A DNA stretch of 32,007 nucleotides from Treponema sp. (GTDB taxonomy: Bacteria; Spirochaetota; Spirochaetia; Treponematales; Breznakiellaceae), in NCBI GenBank assembly GCA_031270205.1, contig JAISYA010000243.1, forward strand, positions 1-32,007. The letters run 5' to 3'. Shown here in pieces: positions 9,477 through 17,525 of the stretch. Under the pieces are notes generated by a model. That model made no database searches and was not told the origin of the DNA. It worked only from the letters and a program-made list of their open reading frames with translations. Made by a program: the position numbers and the translations under genes. Position 1 is the stretch's first letter, and every line of letters starts with the position of its first letter.

Positions 9477-9541
9477 AGCTGCGCTTCCGGTTCGATGGTA
9501 CTGTGCGGTCATTCGGCCGCGCCAAGGCAGGGTTAGCATGA
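9473..9541 (+). CDS. Candidate 22-aa small ORF MKLRFRFDGTVRSFGRAKAGLA bridging the two permease genes
   Basis: Starts in an ATGA overlap with the ytfT stop and ends in an ATGA overlap with the yjfF start; SD-like AGAGGG upstream. Translated by hand. Confidence 0.4.
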   Translation: MKLRFRFDGTVRSFGRAKAGLA

Positions 9542-10533
9542 GCGAAAAACCAAAAGTAAACATATCGGCGTTCACTTCCAAATACCTTTCGGTTATTGCC
9601 GCGTCGGCGCTGTTTTTCATCGCCTTTATCGCCGGATCCGTATTGTACCGGGGGTTTTTTTCACTGCAGACTTTTCTCAATCTGTTTATCGACAAGTCTT
9701 TTCTGCTCGTTTCCGCTACGGGCATGACGCTGGTGATTCTCTCCGGGGGCATTGACCTTTCGGTAGGGTCGGTGCTGGCGTTCACCACGATGGTTATCGC
9801 CTCCCTCACCGAGTTTGCCCACATGGACCCGGCCCTCGCGATTCTGATCGCCCTCTTCGCGGGGAGTCTTATAGGCCTGGGGATGGGGCTTATCATTGCC
9901 TACTGGAAAGTGCCGCCGTTTATCGCGACCCTGGCGGGGATGTTCTTTGCCCGCGGCGCCTGTTATTTGATCAGCATTCAGTCCATCGCGATGCGGGATA
10001 AGACCATGCAGGCTCTGGCGCTGTGGAAACTGCGTTTCGGCGGCGCGGGCTTTATCTCCATCAACGTGATTATCGCCATCGTGATTATCCTGATAGGGAT
10101 TTACCTTTCCCTGTACACGAAATTCGGCCGGAACATTTACGCCATCGGCGGCAACGAAAATTCCGCCCTCTTAATGGCGATACCCGTCAAGCGGACCAAG
10201 GTGCTGATTTACACGATTAACGGTTTTTGTTCCGCCATGTCCGGGGTGGTGTTCAGCTTCTACATGCTCTCCGGCTACGGGCTGCACGCCCAGGGCATGG
10301 AAATGGATGTAATCGCTTCGGTGGTTATCGGGGGAACGCTGCTTGCGGGAGGCACGGGCTATGTCTTTGGATCGGTCTTCGGCGTGCTCACCCTGGGGAT
10401 CATCCAGTCGCTGATCATGTTTAACGGCAGGATCAATTCCTGGTGGACGAAGATCACCGTCGGCATTTTGCTTTTGATCTTCATCGGCCTGCAGCGCTTC
10501 ATCGTGGCGGTAGGGAACAAGAAAGACGTGTAG
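9538..10533 (+). CDS. yjfF: Sugar ABC transporter permease, YjfF type
   Basis: Multi-TM RbsC-type permease; GMTLVILSGGIDLSVGSVLAFTTMV; VIGGTLLAGGTGYVFGSVFGVL. Confidence 0.88.
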   Translation: MSEKPKVNISAFTSKYLSVIAASALFFIAFIAGSVLYRGFFSLQTFLNLFIDKSFLLVSATGMTLVILSGGIDLSVGSVLAFTTMVIASLTEFAHMDPALAILIALFAGSLIGLGMGLIIAYWKVPPFIATLAGMFFARGACYLISIQSIAMRDKTMQALALWKLRFGGAGFISINVIIAIVIILIGIYLSLYTKFGRNIYAIGGNENSALLMAIPVKRTKVLIYTINGFCSAMSGVVFSFYMLSGYGLHAQGMEMDVIASVVIGGTLLAGGTGYVFGSVFGVLTLGIIQSLIMFNGRINSWWTKITVGILLLIFIGLQRFIVAVGNKKDV

Positions 10534-10608
10534 CGAGCGGCCGCCACTTGCGCCGCGTGCCGCGGTTTTCCGCTGTTCCATTTCAGTGCGTTTATGGTAC
10601 AATCACTT

Positions 10609-11097
10609 ATGATTGAACAGGTTCGTGTGTATTTAAGCCGCTGGAACAGAGACCAGGATATTATCGAGATGGACGCTTCCACCGCCACGGTGGAACTTGC
10701 CGCCGCCGCCCTTGGCGTTATTCCCGCGAGAATTGCGAAAAGCATTTCCCTAAGGAGCGCTGACGGGGCCGTAATCGTCGTGGTCGCCGGGGACGTGAAA
10801 CTGGACAACCGGAAATTCCGCGATCAATTCGGCTTTAAGGCGAGAATGTTAAACTCCGCGGAGGCGCTTCAATGTACCGGCCACGCCGTTGGCGGCGTCT
10901 GTCCCTTTGCCCTCCCTCCCGGCGTTGCGGTGTACCTGGACAATTCCATGAAGCGTTTCCGGACGGTGTACCCGGCCTGCGGCAGCGGCAATTCCGCGAT
11001 AGAATTGACCCTGGCCGAACTGGAAGAATACTCGCAAAGCAAAGGCTGGGTTGACGTGTGCGTTCCTTATGCGCAGGGAATTCCGGATTCAAAATAA
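10609..11097 (+). CDS. YbaK/EbsC-type aminoacyl-tRNA deacylase family protein
   Basis: ALGVIPARIAKSISLR...GDVKLDNRKFRDQFGFKARML...ALQCTGHAVGGVCPFALPPGVAVYLDNSM...VYPACGSGNSAIELTLAELEEY. Internal ATG at 10609 preferred over 10594 because of the overlapping promoter-like sequence. Confidence 0.88.
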   Translation: MIEQVRVYLSRWNRDQDIIEMDASTATVELAAAALGVIPARIAKSISLRSADGAVIVVVAGDVKLDNRKFRDQFGFKARMLNSAEALQCTGHAVGGVCPFALPPGVAVYLDNSMKRFRTVYPACGSGNSAIELTLAELEEYSQSKGWVDVCVPYAQGIPDSK

Positions 11098-11230
11098 CCG
11101 CGGATGACCGGAACCGGCGGTTCCCTGGGCGGAACGGACAAAACGAAGATAGCACGCCAAAAGCCCGTGTCCGTCCGTGATTTTCCCTTTTTTCCATTCC
11201 TATGCTAACCAATCGCCGGATTCCGCTCCC

Positions 11231-11527
11231 AAGCGGGGGCAGGGTGCTGCCCTAAGCGGGGGCAGGGTGCTGCCCTAACGCTGGGGCAGGGTGCTGCCCT
11301 AACGCGGGGGCAGGGTGCTGCCCTAACGCGGGGGCAGGGTGCTGCCCTAAGCGGGGGCAGGGTGCTGCCCTAACGCTGGGGCAGGGTGCTGCCCTAAGCG
11401 GGGGCGGCACTCTGCCCTAAGCGAGGAAAGGATCCTTTCCTAAGCGAGGAAAGACCTCTTTCCTAATACGAGGAAAGCCCTCTTTCCTAAGCGAGGAAAG
11501 ACCTCTTTCCTAATACGAGGAAAGCCC
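11231..11527. repeat. Tandem array of 13 units of 23-24 nt, each a short hairpin with a 4-nt loop
   Basis: Seven units of (AAGCG/AACGC)GGGGCAGggtgCTGCCCT, one variant unit GGGCGGcactCTGCCC, then AAGCGAGGAAAGGATCCTTTCCT and (AAGCG/AATACG)AGGAAAG(acct/ccct)CTTTCCT units; unit 13 interrupted after AGGAAAGCCC. Confidence 0.95.
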
Positions 11528-11642
11528 CGCTCGACAAGCGCACGGCGTAAGCCGTGTAGCTGACTAATGCAGCAAAGCGTAGGCCCAATACCCGCCACGG
11601 TATGCGTAGACCGCGCGGCGGCTTTAGCCGCCGCGGTGGCCG
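11528..11642. other. Segment interrupting repeat unit 13, itself containing two hairpins
   Basis: 5' arm GAGGAAAG (11517-11524) and 3' arm CTTTCCT (11643-11649) of one unit are separated by unrelated DNA with CACGGCgtaaGCCGTG (11541-11556) and CGCGGCGGCtttaGCCGCCGCG (11614-11635); array resumes with AAGCGAGGAAAGaacgCTTTCCC. Confidence 0.65.
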
Positions 11643-11737
11643 CTTTCCTAAGCGAGGAAAGAACGCTTTCCCAGGCGGGGAGGGACGCCGCCCGCTCAGG
11701 CGGCCGGCGCGAAGATCCGGTTTAACGCCCGCGCCGC

Positions 11738-13504
11738 TCATTCGCCCTTTGCCTCAAGCGGAATGAATTTGAACGCTGCGGTGTCAAACAGGCCCCTGTC
11801 GGTTATTTTCAGGCGGGGAATGACCGGCAGGGACATAAAGCAGAGCGTCATCAACGGCTCAATTTTTTCGCTCACCCCCAGATCGTCTACCGCTTTTTGC
11901 TGAAGCGTTCTCAGTTTACGGTCCACCCACTCTCCGCTCTGATCGCTCATCAGGCCGCCCAGGGGAAGGGGCATCTCTTCGAGGATCGCCCCGTCCCTCA
12001 CCAGGACCGCGCCGCCGCCCAGGGCGATGAGGCGCTCCACGGCCCGCGCCATGTCGCCGTCTCCGGCTCCCGCGGCGATGATGTTGTGCGAATCGTGGGA
12101 CACTGAAATGGCAACCGCGCCCCGGCGGATTCCGTAGCCTCGGATAAGGCCAAGGCCCACGTTGCCGGTGTTTTGGTGCCGCTCCACTACGGCGATCTTG
12201 GCGATACCCGACGCGGGATCAAACTGAAAGGCCCCCGAAGAATCCCGCTTTACCGCCGCCCGTACCTTGCCGGTAACAACGCTGCCGGGGCGTATGTCGA
12301 TTACCCACACCTGGTCCGATGCGAGGGGCAGGGTGAGTTTCCGCGCCGAAAAGTCCTTTACGTGAAAACTGGAGCGCAAAAGCGTGCCGCCGGCAAGCGC
12401 CGCAGCGTGCGGTTGTGCGGACCGCGGCAAAAAACACCCGTCCCGTGCGGTAAGTTTCCCTTTGATAAACACCTGCCCCACGCGGAAGTCCCGCAGGTTA
12501 TCCACGAGCGCAATATCCGCCCGCAGGCCCGGCGCGAAACCGCCCCGGTCTTTCAGGCCGAAACATTCGGCGGCGTTCAGCGTGGCCATGCGCAGGGCGG
12601 TCATGGGGTCAAGGCCGTACTCAACGCAGAGCCGCAGATGCTTATCAATATGCCCCTCTTCAAAAATGGTCCGCGGCTGGCAGTCGTCGGTACAGAACAC
12701 ACAGCGGCGGCTGTTTTCCCTGGTTACGCCGGGGAGGAGCGCCCGTAAATCACGGCAGGCCGAGCCCTGGCGGAGCATCACGTACATGCCCATCTCAAGC
12801 CGCCGCCGCATCTCTTCCGGCGTGGAACATTCGTGATCGGTGTGGATCATGCCCGCCATGTAGGCCGAAAGTTCCCTGCCGCCCAGGCCGGGGCTGTGGC
12901 CGTCAATCAGCTTGCCCTGCCCCAGCGCCAAAAGGATTTTATCCAGCGCGCCGTCGCTTTCGTTAATCACCCCCTGGTAGTCCATCATTTCGCCCAGGCC
13001 CAAAATCCGCTCATGTTTCAGCGGCGCTTCCAGGGCGGCGGCGTCCAGCGCGGCCCCGTTGTGCTCAAACGGCGTGCAGGGTACGCAGGAAGGGGCCATA
13101 AACTTGATGTCCAGGGCGATGCCCTCGGATGTCTGCAGCATGTAATCCAGGCCCGTAAGGCCCGCGACATTCGCCACCTCGTGCGGATCGGCGATAATGG
13201 TCGCGGTCCCCCTCGGAACCAGCAGCCGGCCCAGTTCCGGCGGGCTTAAAAAAGACGACTCGATGTGGATATGGCTGTCGATAAACCCCGGAAGCACATA
13301 CTGTCCGGCGGCGTCAATTGTCTCATGCCCCTGATACGATCCCGCCCCGCCAATGGCCGCGACCAGCCCGTCCGTAACCGCAAGATCGCCCTCAATAAAC
13401 CGCCCCGAATACACGTCGGCGATTTTTCCGCCCCGCAGCACCAGTTCCGCCGGTGTTCTCCCCGCGGCAACGGCTATCAGTTTTTTTAAAGTGTTTTTGG
13501 TCAT
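11738..13504 (-). CDS. ade: Adenine deaminase
   Basis: ADE-type amidohydrolase: AELVLRGGKIADVYSGRF, VLPGFIDSHIHIESSFLSPPELGRLLVPRGTATIIADPHEVANVAG, VFCTDDCQPRTIFEEGHID, ISVSHDSHNIIAAGAGDGDMARAV. Start at ATG 13504 (MTKNTLKKL) preferred over 13531. Confidence 0.95.
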   Translation of the reverse strand: MTKNTLKKLIAVAAGRTPAELVLRGGKIADVYSGRFIEGDLAVTDGLVAAIGGAGSYQGHETIDAAGQYVLPGFIDSHIHIESSFLSPPELGRLLVPRGTATIIADPHEVANVAGLTGLDYMLQTSEGIALDIKFMAPSCVPCTPFEHNGAALDAAALEAPLKHERILGLGEMMDYQGVINESDGALDKILLALGQGKLIDGHSPGLGGRELSAYMAGMIHTDHECSTPEEMRRRLEMGMYVMLRQGSACRDLRALLPGVTRENSRRCVFCTDDCQPRTIFEEGHIDKHLRLCVEYGLDPMTALRMATLNAAECFGLKDRGGFAPGLRADIALVDNLRDFRVGQVFIKGKLTARDGCFLPRSAQPHAAALAGGTLLRSSFHVKDFSARKLTLPLASDQVWVIDIRPGSVVTGKVRAAVKRDSSGAFQFDPASGIAKIAVVERHQNTGNVGLGLIRGYGIRRGAVAISVSHDSHNIIAAGAGDGDMARAVERLIALGGGAVLVRDGAILEEMPLPLGGLMSDQSGEWVDRKLRTLQQKAVDDLGVSEKIEPLMTLCFMSLPVIPRLKITDRGLFDTAAFKFIPLEAKGE

Positions 13505-13510
13505 GCCTTT

Positions 13511-13538
13511 ATTATATGTAAAAAAAGGCAAAAGACAA
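13511..13538 (-). promoter_or_regulatory. Candidate ade promoter TTGTCT-16-TATAAT
   Basis: Reverse-strand ttgtcttttgccttttttTACATATAATAAAGGCATG; TATAAT ends 6 nt before the ATG at 13504. Confidence 0.6.
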
Positions 13539-13594
13539 ATGAGCCGGTTCCCGGCATGCCGGGGCGCGGTTTTGGACCTGGTGAGCCAAGCCGC

Positions 13595-14491
13595 TTATGT
13601 CAAATGGTTTTCGAGTACCTGTTTCCGGTAGTCGAAGTTTTCCATTTGCAGATAGTATTCCGCCGTATCCGCGAGCGCTTTTGCCGGCGTCAGCCCGATA
13701 AGCTCGCTGCCGGCAATCGTGACGCCCCAGCGCCGCGCTTCGGCGCGCACCGCCTCAAACACGCGGTAGAGCGGCGTGCCTTCAAAGTTAAGCATATTTA
13801 TCGACACCTGCGCCAGATTTCGCTCCGCAAGCATCACGCCGATTGCCCTGCAGTATCGGTAGCCGCCGCTTGAGCCGCGGATGGTTTTTGCGATGGCCCT
13901 GGCGACGCCCACATCGCCCGTGTTCAGGTTGATGTTAAACGCGATAAGCGGCGGGCGCGCGCCAATCACCGTAACGCCCGCTGTCGGGTGGATTTTCCGC
14001 TCGCCGTAATCGGGCGCCCATCCGTCTTGCAGCAGTTTTTCCGGCATCCCCTCGAACTCTCCCTTTCGGACGGCCGCCAGGTTCGCGCGTTCCGGTCCGG
14101 CCGCCGAATATTCATACAGGAAGATCGGTATGCGCAGTTCTTCCCAAATGCGTTTGGCAGCGCGCCTGGACAGTTCCACACATTCTTCCATGGTAGTTTC
14201 TTTTAGCGGCACAAACGGAAACACATCGCTCGCGCCCACGCGGGGGTGCGCGCCCCGATGCTTGCGCATGTCAATTTTTTCCGACGCCAGTTTACACAGG
14301 TTAAACGCGGCGTTTTCAATGCCCTCCGGGCCGCCGATCATCGTAAATACGCTGCGGTTGTGGCTTGCGTCGGACGAATAGTCCAGCAGCGTCACGCCCG
14401 CGACGCCCGTTGCCCCGGCAGCGAGCGCTTCGATAATGTCCTGCCTGCGCCCTTCGCTGAAATTCGGGATAAATTCAACAATTTTTGCCAT
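13595..14491 (-). CDS. ftcD: Glutamate formiminotransferase (formiminotransferase domain only)
   Basis: MAKIVEFIPNFSEGRRQDIIEALA, LLDYSSDASHNRSVFTMIGGPE, DMRKHRGAHPRVGASDVFPFVPL, IPIFLYEYSA. No cyclodeaminase domain in the 298-aa ORF. Confidence 0.93.
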   Translation of the reverse strand: MAKIVEFIPNFSEGRRQDIIEALAAGATGVAGVTLLDYSSDASHNRSVFTMIGGPEGIENAAFNLCKLASEKIDMRKHRGAHPRVGASDVFPFVPLKETTMEECVELSRRAAKRIWEELRIPIFLYEYSAAGPERANLAAVRKGEFEGMPEKLLQDGWAPDYGERKIHPTAGVTVIGARPPLIAFNINLNTGDVGVARAIAKTIRGSSGGYRYCRAIGVMLAERNLAQVSINMLNFEGTPLYRVFEAVRAEARRWGVTIAGSELIGLTPAKALADTAEYYLQMENFDYRKQVLENHLT

Positions 14492-14556
14492 ACAAAACTC
14501 CTCAACTCCCTTTTTGCCGTTTACCTGAAATACGCGGGGTTTCAGGTGTAACCCAT

Positions 14557-14645
14557 GAGCCTGTTCCGGGACTGCAGTTTAGGAACAGCCTCCCATACGT
14601 GTTAAATATAGCACGGGAAAAAAAACTGTCAATCGAGGCTGTTCC
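14557..14645. repeat. Three-armed inverted repeat GAGCCTGTTCC / GGAACAGCCTC / GAGGCTGTTCC
   Basis: Arms at 14557-14567, 14582-14592 and 14635-14645; the middle arm can pair with the first (one mismatch) or perfectly with the third. Confidence 0.65.
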
Positions 14646-14727
14646 AAAACAGAAAAAATTTAATGCTGGAAGCGGCTTAATCACATAGATTTCCGCGTAT
14701 TTTTCCGAAAAATATTTCAAAACCCCC

Positions 14728-14756
14728 TTGACCTTTTTTTTTTTTTTTGATAGATT
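14728..14756 (+). promoter_or_regulatory. Candidate rpsL-operon promoter TTGACC-17-TAGATT with T15 tract in the spacer
   Basis: TTGACC 14728-14733, T15 14734-14748, GA, TAGATT 14751-14756; about 136 nt upstream of rpsL. Confidence 0.6.
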
Positions 14757-14892
14757 TGTAATTCCTTCCTCGTTTGATTTTTTTGAAGGGTTTTTGCGCC
14801 TGTACGCCGGGGCTTTTAATTTGATTTTATGGCGATTTCCCCGAAATCGGGGGTTTTGGGACTTTTTTGAGGTTTTAAGGAGTTTTTAGCGA

Positions 14893-15267
14893 ATGCCTAC
14901 CATTAACCAGTTGGTTCGTTTCGGGCGGCGGCAGGTCGGTTCGAAAACCAAGTCGCCGGCTTTGCAGTCCTGCCCGCAAAAACGGGGGGTCTGTACCCGC
15001 GTTATGACGGTAACGCCCAAAAAGCCCAATTCGGCCCTGCGGAAGGTGGCCCGTGTGCGCCTTTCCCACGGAACCGAAGTTACCGCCTATATTCCCGGTA
15101 TCGGGCACAATTTGCAGGAACACTCGGTGGTTTTGGTTCGGGGCGGAAGGGTTAAGGACCTCCCCGGCGTGCGCTATCATATTATCCGGGGCGCAAAGGA
15201 TACTCTGGGCGTGGCGGATCGCAAGCGCAGCCGCTCAAAATACGGCGCCAAGCGGCCCAAGGCATAA
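14893..15267 (+). CDS. rpsL: 30S ribosomal protein S12
   Basis: [13 protein letters not shown]...[39 protein letters not shown]. Confidence 0.98.
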   Translation: MPTINQLVRFGRRQVGSKTKSPALQSCPQKRGVCTRVMTVTPKKPNSALRKVARVRLSHGTEVTAYIPGIGHNLQEHSVVLVRGGRVKDLPGVRYHIIRGAKDTLGVADRKRSRSKYGAKRPKA

Positions 15268-15283
15268 GGTTAACGGAAGAATT

Positions 15284-15754
15284 ATGGGACGGAAGAAAAA
15301 AACCATAGACCGGGGTATTGCCCCGGATCCTAAATACAACAGCGTGGTGGTTTCCAAGTTTGTGAACCGCATGATGTGGGAAGGCAAGCGCTCGGTGGGC
15401 CTGCGGATAGTACACGATGCCTTTGGGATTCTCCAGAGCAAGGCCGACAAGGAACCCCTTGAGGTATTTCTCAAGGCCCTTGACAACGTCAAGCCCGTAA
15501 TTGAGGTTAAGTCCCGGCGGGTCGGCGGCGCTACCTATCAGGTTCCGGTGGAAATTCGGGAAGCCCGGCGAGAAGCCCTGTGCATGCGGTGGATTATTAA
15601 AGCCGCCCGCGCCCGTTCCGGCCACGGCATGGGCGACCGGCTTGCGGCGGAGCTGCTGGATGCGTATAATAATACCGGTACCGCTTTCAAGAAGAAAGAA
15701 GATACCCACAAAATGGCCGAAGCCAACAAGGCGTTCGCCCATTACAGATGGTAA
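15284..15754 (+). CDS. rpsG: 30S ribosomal protein S7
   Basis: [37 protein letters not shown]... within ORF 15053..15754; ATG at 15284. Confidence 0.97.
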   Translation: MGRKKKTIDRGIAPDPKYNSVVVSKFVNRMMWEGKRSVGLRIVHDAFGILQSKADKEPLEVFLKALDNVKPVIEVKSRRVGGATYQVPVEIREARREALCMRWIIKAARARSGHGMGDRLAAELLDAYNNTGTAFKKKEDTHKMAEANKAFAHYRW

Positions 15755-16172
15755 AAATCCTCCGGATATTTCAGGGGATCTTTGTAAAAACGAAGCCTCC
15801 GGTTCGCCGGGCGCTTCCGGGATTTTTGAAAAATAACCGTGCAGCGGTTGAACCGGAGGTTTGTCTTTGGTTCGGTGTCGGGGAGGTTAAGAAGGGTTAA
15901 TATCGTCGACCGAAAACCCCCTGCGCGGGGTCTTGGCATGGGATGGCTTTGGCCGTCCTACTGGAAAACTTTAAAAGGAAGGCGGCTTTGAAACAAAAGC
16001 TTCAGGCCGCCGGGTTTTCCGGCTCCAAACCGATCATCGGCACAGATTGAGATGAGACAGGTGGAACGGGACAACAGTGATGAAAGCCCGCCGGGTTTTT
16101 ATCGGAATTAAAGAAGCGCTTGGCCGCTGTCTTCATTTTCCGTTGTTTGCCTTTCTAATCACTCATTAACAA

Positions 16173-16201
16173 TTGACGCTGAATTTTCGCGGGAATGTTA
16201 T
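16173..16201 (+). promoter_or_regulatory. Candidate tuf promoter TTGACG-17-TGTTAT
   Basis: TTGACG 16173-16178, 17-nt spacer, TGTTAT 16196-16201; 58 nt upstream of tuf. Confidence 0.55.
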
Positions 16202-16259
16202 TCCTGTGGTTTTATTTGTGAGTGAGAAATTATTTAGGTGCCCATAAGGAGGACACGAA

Positions 16260-17459
16260 ATGGCTAAGGATAAGTTTAATAGAACAAAAATTCACATGAA
16301 TGTCGGTACCATCGGTCACGTTGACCATGGTAAAACCACGCTTTCCGCCGCTATCACCATGTACTGCGGCAAGAAGTACGGCGACAAAGTTATGAAGTTT
16401 GACGACATTGACAATGCCCCGGAAGAGAAAGCCCGTGGTATCACCATCAATACAAGGCATCTGGAGTATCAGTCCGACAAGCGGCATTACGCCCACATCG
16501 ACTGTCCCGGACACGCCGACTACATCAAGAATATGATCACCGGCGCCGCCCAGATGGATGGAGCGGTTCTGGTCGTGTCCGCGCCGGACTCGGTCATGCC
16601 CCAGACGCGGGAGCATATCATTCTGGCCCGCCAGGTCGGCGTTCCCAGCATGATCGTCTTCCTCAACAAGGTAGACCTGGTTGACGATCCCGAACTTTTG
16701 GAACTGGTCGAGGAAGAGGTCAAGGACGTGCTGACCCAGAACGGTTTTCCCGGCGACAAGATCCCCATCATCAAGGGTTCCGCCTTCAAGGCCATGGAAT
16801 CCCTCAACGACGGCACAGAGAACGACGATACCAAGTGCGTTCAGGAACTCCTTGACGCCATGGATAACTATTTCCCCGATCCGGTCCGTGACGCGGATAA
16901 GCCCTTCCTCATGCCCATTGAAGACGTGTTTACCATTCCCGGCCGCGGCACGGTGGTTACCGGCAAAGTGGATCGGGGTATACTTAAGGCCATGGACCCT
17001 GTTGAAATTGTCGGTATCAACCCGACCCAGCAGACGGTCGCCACAAGCCTGGAAATGTTCAATAAAACCCTCGAAGATGTGCAGGCGGGTGAAAATGTCG
17101 GCGTCCTGCTTCGTGGTATTGACAAGAAGGGGGTCGAGCGCGGCCAGGTGCTTGCCAAGCCCGGTTCCATTACCCCGCACAGCAAATTCAAGGGCCAGAT
17201 CTACTGTCTGTCCAAGGAAGAGGGCGGGCGGCACAGCCCCTTCTTTACCGGCTACCGGCCGCAGTTCTATTTCCGTACCACGGATATCACCGGCACGGTC
17301 GGCCTTTCCGAGGGGAAAGAAATGGTCATGCCCGGCGACAACACCGAGATTATCGGCGATTTGATTCATCCCATCGCCATGGAGAAAGGGCTTCGGTTTG
17401 CCATCCGCGAGGGCGGCAGGACGGTCGCTTCCGGTCAGGTTACCGAGATTATTGAATAG
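16260..17459 (+). CDS. tuf: Elongation factor Tu
   Basis: [103 protein letters not shown]. Confidence 0.99.
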   Translation: MAKDKFNRTKIHMNVGTIGHVDHGKTTLSAAITMYCGKKYGDKVMKFDDIDNAPEEKARGITINTRHLEYQSDKRHYAHIDCPGHADYIKNMITGAAQMDGAVLVVSAPDSVMPQTREHIILARQVGVPSMIVFLNKVDLVDDPELLELVEEEVKDVLTQNGFPGDKIPIIKGSAFKAMESLNDGTENDDTKCVQELLDAMDNYFPDPVRDADKPFLMPIEDVFTIPGRGTVVTGKVDRGILKAMDPVEIVGINPTQQTVATSLEMFNKTLEDVQAGENVGVLLRGIDKKGVERGQVLAKPGSITPHSKFKGQIYCLSKEEGGRHSPFFTGYRPQFYFRTTDITGTVGLSEGKEMVMPGDNTEIIGDLIHPIAMEKGLRFAIREGGRTVASGQVTEIIE

Positions 17460-17477
17460 CGCGCGAGGTTTTAGGCA

Positions 17478-17506
17478 TACCGGGCCGCGGTAATGCGGCC
17501 CCGGTA
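17478..17506 (+). other. Intergenic hairpin between tuf and rpsJ (no T tract)
   Basis: TACCGGGCCGC ggtaat GCGGCCCCGGTA, 11-bp stem with one bulged C. Confidence 0.7.
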
Positions 17507-17525
17507 GTACATTCCTGGAGGAATA

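Noticed and set aside
11110-11124. Terminator of the YbaK-like gene (GGAACCGGCGGTTCC)
   Set aside because: Dyad with a 1-nt centre and no T run; evidence too weak.
11231-11672. CRISPR array
   Set aside because: No unique spacers: linkers are only ~5 nt and nearly constant, units are 23-24 nt self-complementary hairpins, and no cas-like ORFs are in the window.
13550-13563. Perfect 14-bp palindrome CCCGGCATGCCGGG between ftcD and ade
   Set aside because: Real in sequence but short, with no T tract and no second copy; insufficient to call a terminator or an operator.
14893-15267. Streptomycin-resistance variant of S12
   Set aside because: The [11 protein letters not shown] region looks wild type; no resistance-type substitution seen.
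15988-16111. Short ORFs in the tuf leader as genes
   Set aside because: One uses TTG and neither has clear conservation or an unambiguous start; mentioned only within the interval finding.
15755-16259. Missing fusA as an anomaly in itself
   Set aside because: I recall spirochaetes commonly having rpsL-rpsG and tuf-rpsJ without an adjacent fusA, so absence alone is not remarkable.
17478-17506. Rho-independent terminator after tuf
   Set aside because: A good stem exists but no U-rich tail follows, and rpsJ is only 20 nt downstream; kept only as a hairpin.
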